DNA of 64,000 nt from Accumulibacter sp. (GTDB lineage Bacteria > Pseudomonadota > Gammaproteobacteria > Burkholderiales > Rhodocyclaceae): contig JACKLW010000005.1 in the NCBI GenBank assembly GCA_024235715.1, forward strand, positions 310,001-374,000. Reading direction: 5' to 3'. Each line of letters begins with the position of its first letter. Position 1 is the first letter of the stretch. The position numbers and the translations under genes were made by a program. Below, one piece after another: positions 62,437 to 64,000 of this stretch. The notes under the pieces were generated by a model. That model was not told the DNA's origin and did no database searches. It worked only from the letters and a program-made list of their open reading frames with translations.

Positions 62437-64000
62437 ATGCACGAAAAACTTTCCGGCCAGGTCGATCTCACCCGCTTGCTGAACCCGGCCTCGGCACCGG
62501 ATCTGATCGCGTCGCTTGACTTGCGCAGCGCCTTGACCGCGCGTGACGCAACGGCGGCCTGCGCGCTGATCGGGTCGCCGCGCTTCCAGGACCAGAACGA
62601 CCAAAACCTGGCTTCCGAGTCTGGGCCGGCAGCGGCACTCCTCAAGGCCTGGCAGCGCTCGGGCCCGGAGGTCTGCCCGGGAATCCACGGAGCCTACGCA
62701 TTTGCCATCGTCGACGCGCGGCGCGAATGTGCCTTCCTGGCGGTTGACCGCTTCGCGATTCAGACGCTTTGCTACCGCGCCGATGCGCAGACGCTCGCCT
62801 TCTCCGACCGTGCCGACTGTGTCGAGGGCGGCGGCAGCGACCTGGACCCGCAGGCGATCTTCGACTACCTGTACTTCCACATGATCCCGGCGCCACGCAC
62901 GATCTTCAAGAGCGTGCGCCGGCTGCCGGCAGCGCACGCCCTGCTCGTGGACCGCCAGGGCGTGCACGAGATACGCCATTGGCCGCTGCGTTTCGACGAG
63001 CAGCATCGGCAACCGTTCGCGGCGACTCGCGACAACTTCCGCAAGCTGATTCGCGATGGCGTTGCCGACGAGATCGCCGGCCAGCAGCGCGTCGGCGCCT
63101 TCCTGTCCGGCGGCACCGACAGCTCGACGGTCGCCGGCATGCTCTGCGAAGTCTCCGGCCAGGCAGCGCCAGCGTATTCGATCGGCTTCGCCGCCGAAGG
63201 CTATGACGAGATGGAGTATGCCCGCCTGGCTGCCAGGCATTTCGGTTGCGAGCACCACGAATACTACGTCACCCCGGCGGACCTGCTGGCCAGCATCCCC
63301 GCGGTCGCCCGGCATCACGATCAGCCTTTCGGCAACTCGTCCGCCCTGCCCGCCTACTATTGCGCCAGGATGGCGGGGGCCGACGGCTGCACCAAGATGC
63401 TCGCCGGCGATGGCGGCGACGAGTTGTTCGGCGGCAATTCGCGCTACGCGACGCAGCGCCTGTTCGAGTTCTACCAGTCCGTTCCGGAAAGTCTGCGGCG
63501 CCGCATCGAGCCACTCTGCGGGGATGACAGCATCCTGCGCAGGATCCCGGGCCTCAGGCAGGCGAGCGGTTATGTTCGCCATTCACGCGTACCGATGCCC
63601 GATCGGCTGCAGACTTTCAACCTGGTCATGCAACTCGATCCGGCCAATGTGCTCGGCGCCGACTTTCTCGCGCAGATCGATGTGGGCGAGCCGTCAAGAC
63701 ACATGCGGGCGACCTGGAGCGAATGCCGGGCACGCAGCCTGATCAATCGAATGCTGGCCTACGACTGGCGCTACACGCTGGCCGACAGCGACCTCCCGAA
63801 AGTGCGCGGAGCGACCGAAATGGCAGGCCTGGCGGTCGGCTATCCCCTGCTGTCTGACCGCTTGACCGACTTCTCGATGACCCTGCCCGCGAACTGGAAA
63901 CTGCGCCGCTTCAAGCTGCGCTGGTTCTTCAAGGAGGCTTTGCGCGGTTACCTGCCCGATCAGATCATCACCAAGTCAAAGAAAGGCTTCGGACTGCCAT
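62437..64000 (+). CDS. asparagine-synthase-like amidotransferase lacking the glutaminase cysteine (partial, runs off window)
   Basis: At least 521 aa, truncated at the window end. The synthetase domain is intact: PP-loop SGGTDSS (224-230), LAGDGGDELFGG, and KSKKGFGLP near the end. The N-terminal glutaminase domain is recognisable by IHGAYAFAIVDA and AVDRFAIQTLCYRA but does not begin with Met-Cys; the nucleophile Cys2 is absent. It may use ammonia or another amine, or rely on a partner. Such enzymes occur in exopolysaccharide/PEP-CTERM loci. No ribosome-binding site supports ATG 62437; an in-frame ATG at 62320 would add 39 residues. The 62129-62436 gap shows nothing else. Confidence 0.8.
   Translation, partial: MHEKLSGQVDLTRLLNPASAPDLIASLDLRSALTARDATAACALIGSPRFQDQNDQNLASESGPAAALLKAWQRSGPEVCPGIHGAYAFAIVDARRECAFLAVDRFAIQTLCYRADAQTLAFSDRADCVEGGGSDLDPQAIFDYLYFHMIPAPRTIFKSVRRLPAAHALLVDRQGVHEIRHWPLRFDEQHRQPFAATRDNFRKLIRDGVADEIAGQQRVGAFLSGGTDSSTVAGMLCEVSGQAAPAYSIGFAAEGYDEMEYARLAARHFGCEHHEYYVTPADLLASIPAVARHHDQPFGNSSALPAYYCARMAGADGCTKMLAGDGGDELFGGNSRYATQRLFEFYQSVPESLRRRIEPLCGDDSILRRIPGLRQASGYVRHSRVPMPDRLQTFNLVMQLDPANVLGADFLAQIDVGEPSRHMRATWSECRARSLINRMLAYDWRYTLADSDLPKVRGATEMAGLAVGYPLLSDRLTDFSMTLPANWKLRRFKLRWFFKEALRGYLPDQIITKSKKGFGLP

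Noticed and set aside
62227-63582. 451-aa minus-strand ORF
   Set aside because: Opposite the asparagine-synthase gene, whose PP-loop and other motifs are clear.

Overview
The window is GC-rich, densely coding bacterial DNA. Gene content points to a betaproteobacterium of the Rhodocyclales type (Accumulibacter/Dechloromonas/Zoogloea-like): a PEP-CTERM secreted protein, an exopolysaccharide-type VanZ/O-antigen polymerase, several sigma-54 (-24/-12) promoters and a BaeSR-like two-component system. This assignment is inference from content. I saw no rRNA, tRNA, CRISPR array or insertion sequence.

Layout. (1) 139-1296: a LysE-type exporter and a small secreted protein on opposite strands. (2) 1546-8759, plus strand: a tightly overlapping operon of a PqqD-like protein, an ATP-grasp enzyme, a fold-type III PLP decarboxylase, a urea-transporter/M23-peptidase fusion, a sensor kinase and a response regulator. 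I do not recognise it as a described pathway. (3) 8773-54090, minus strand: about 45 kb and some 32 genes, many overlapping by 1-20 bp, encoding an extracellular contractile injection system (eCIS). In transcription order (right to left) it has a DUF4255 cap protein, two sheath and two tube proteins, a tube-initiator-like protein, a 57-aa DUF5908-like protein, hub, spike, gp25, baseplate J, a P2-I-like protein, small PKD-fold proteins, large accessory proteins, a tape-measure-like protein and an AAA+ ATPase. A cargo end follows: three DUF4157 proteins (one with a second, metzincin-like zinc site and followed by an emfourin-like possible inhibitor), TPR, HEAT and cupin proteins, a phospholipase C without signal peptide, and a large helical candidate pore former. 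(4) 54091-57094: control region with a PspF-like sigma-54 activator, a small winged-helix-like protein and a Cys-rich secreted protein. (5) 57763-64000: a PEP-CTERM protein, a giant VanZ/O-antigen polymerase fusion, and an asparagine-synthase homologue without the glutaminase cysteine, cut by the window end.

How it works together (inference). A perfect sigma-54 site at about 54353-54366 reads into the eCIS. Two more sigma-54 sites precede the two secreted-protein genes, and the only activator in the window lies between them, so injection system and secreted surface proteins may share sigma-54 control. The most unusual structural point is that PKD-type beta-sandwich halves appear to be split across three consecutive eCIS genes (37226-40626), as if neighbouring proteins complete each other's folds.
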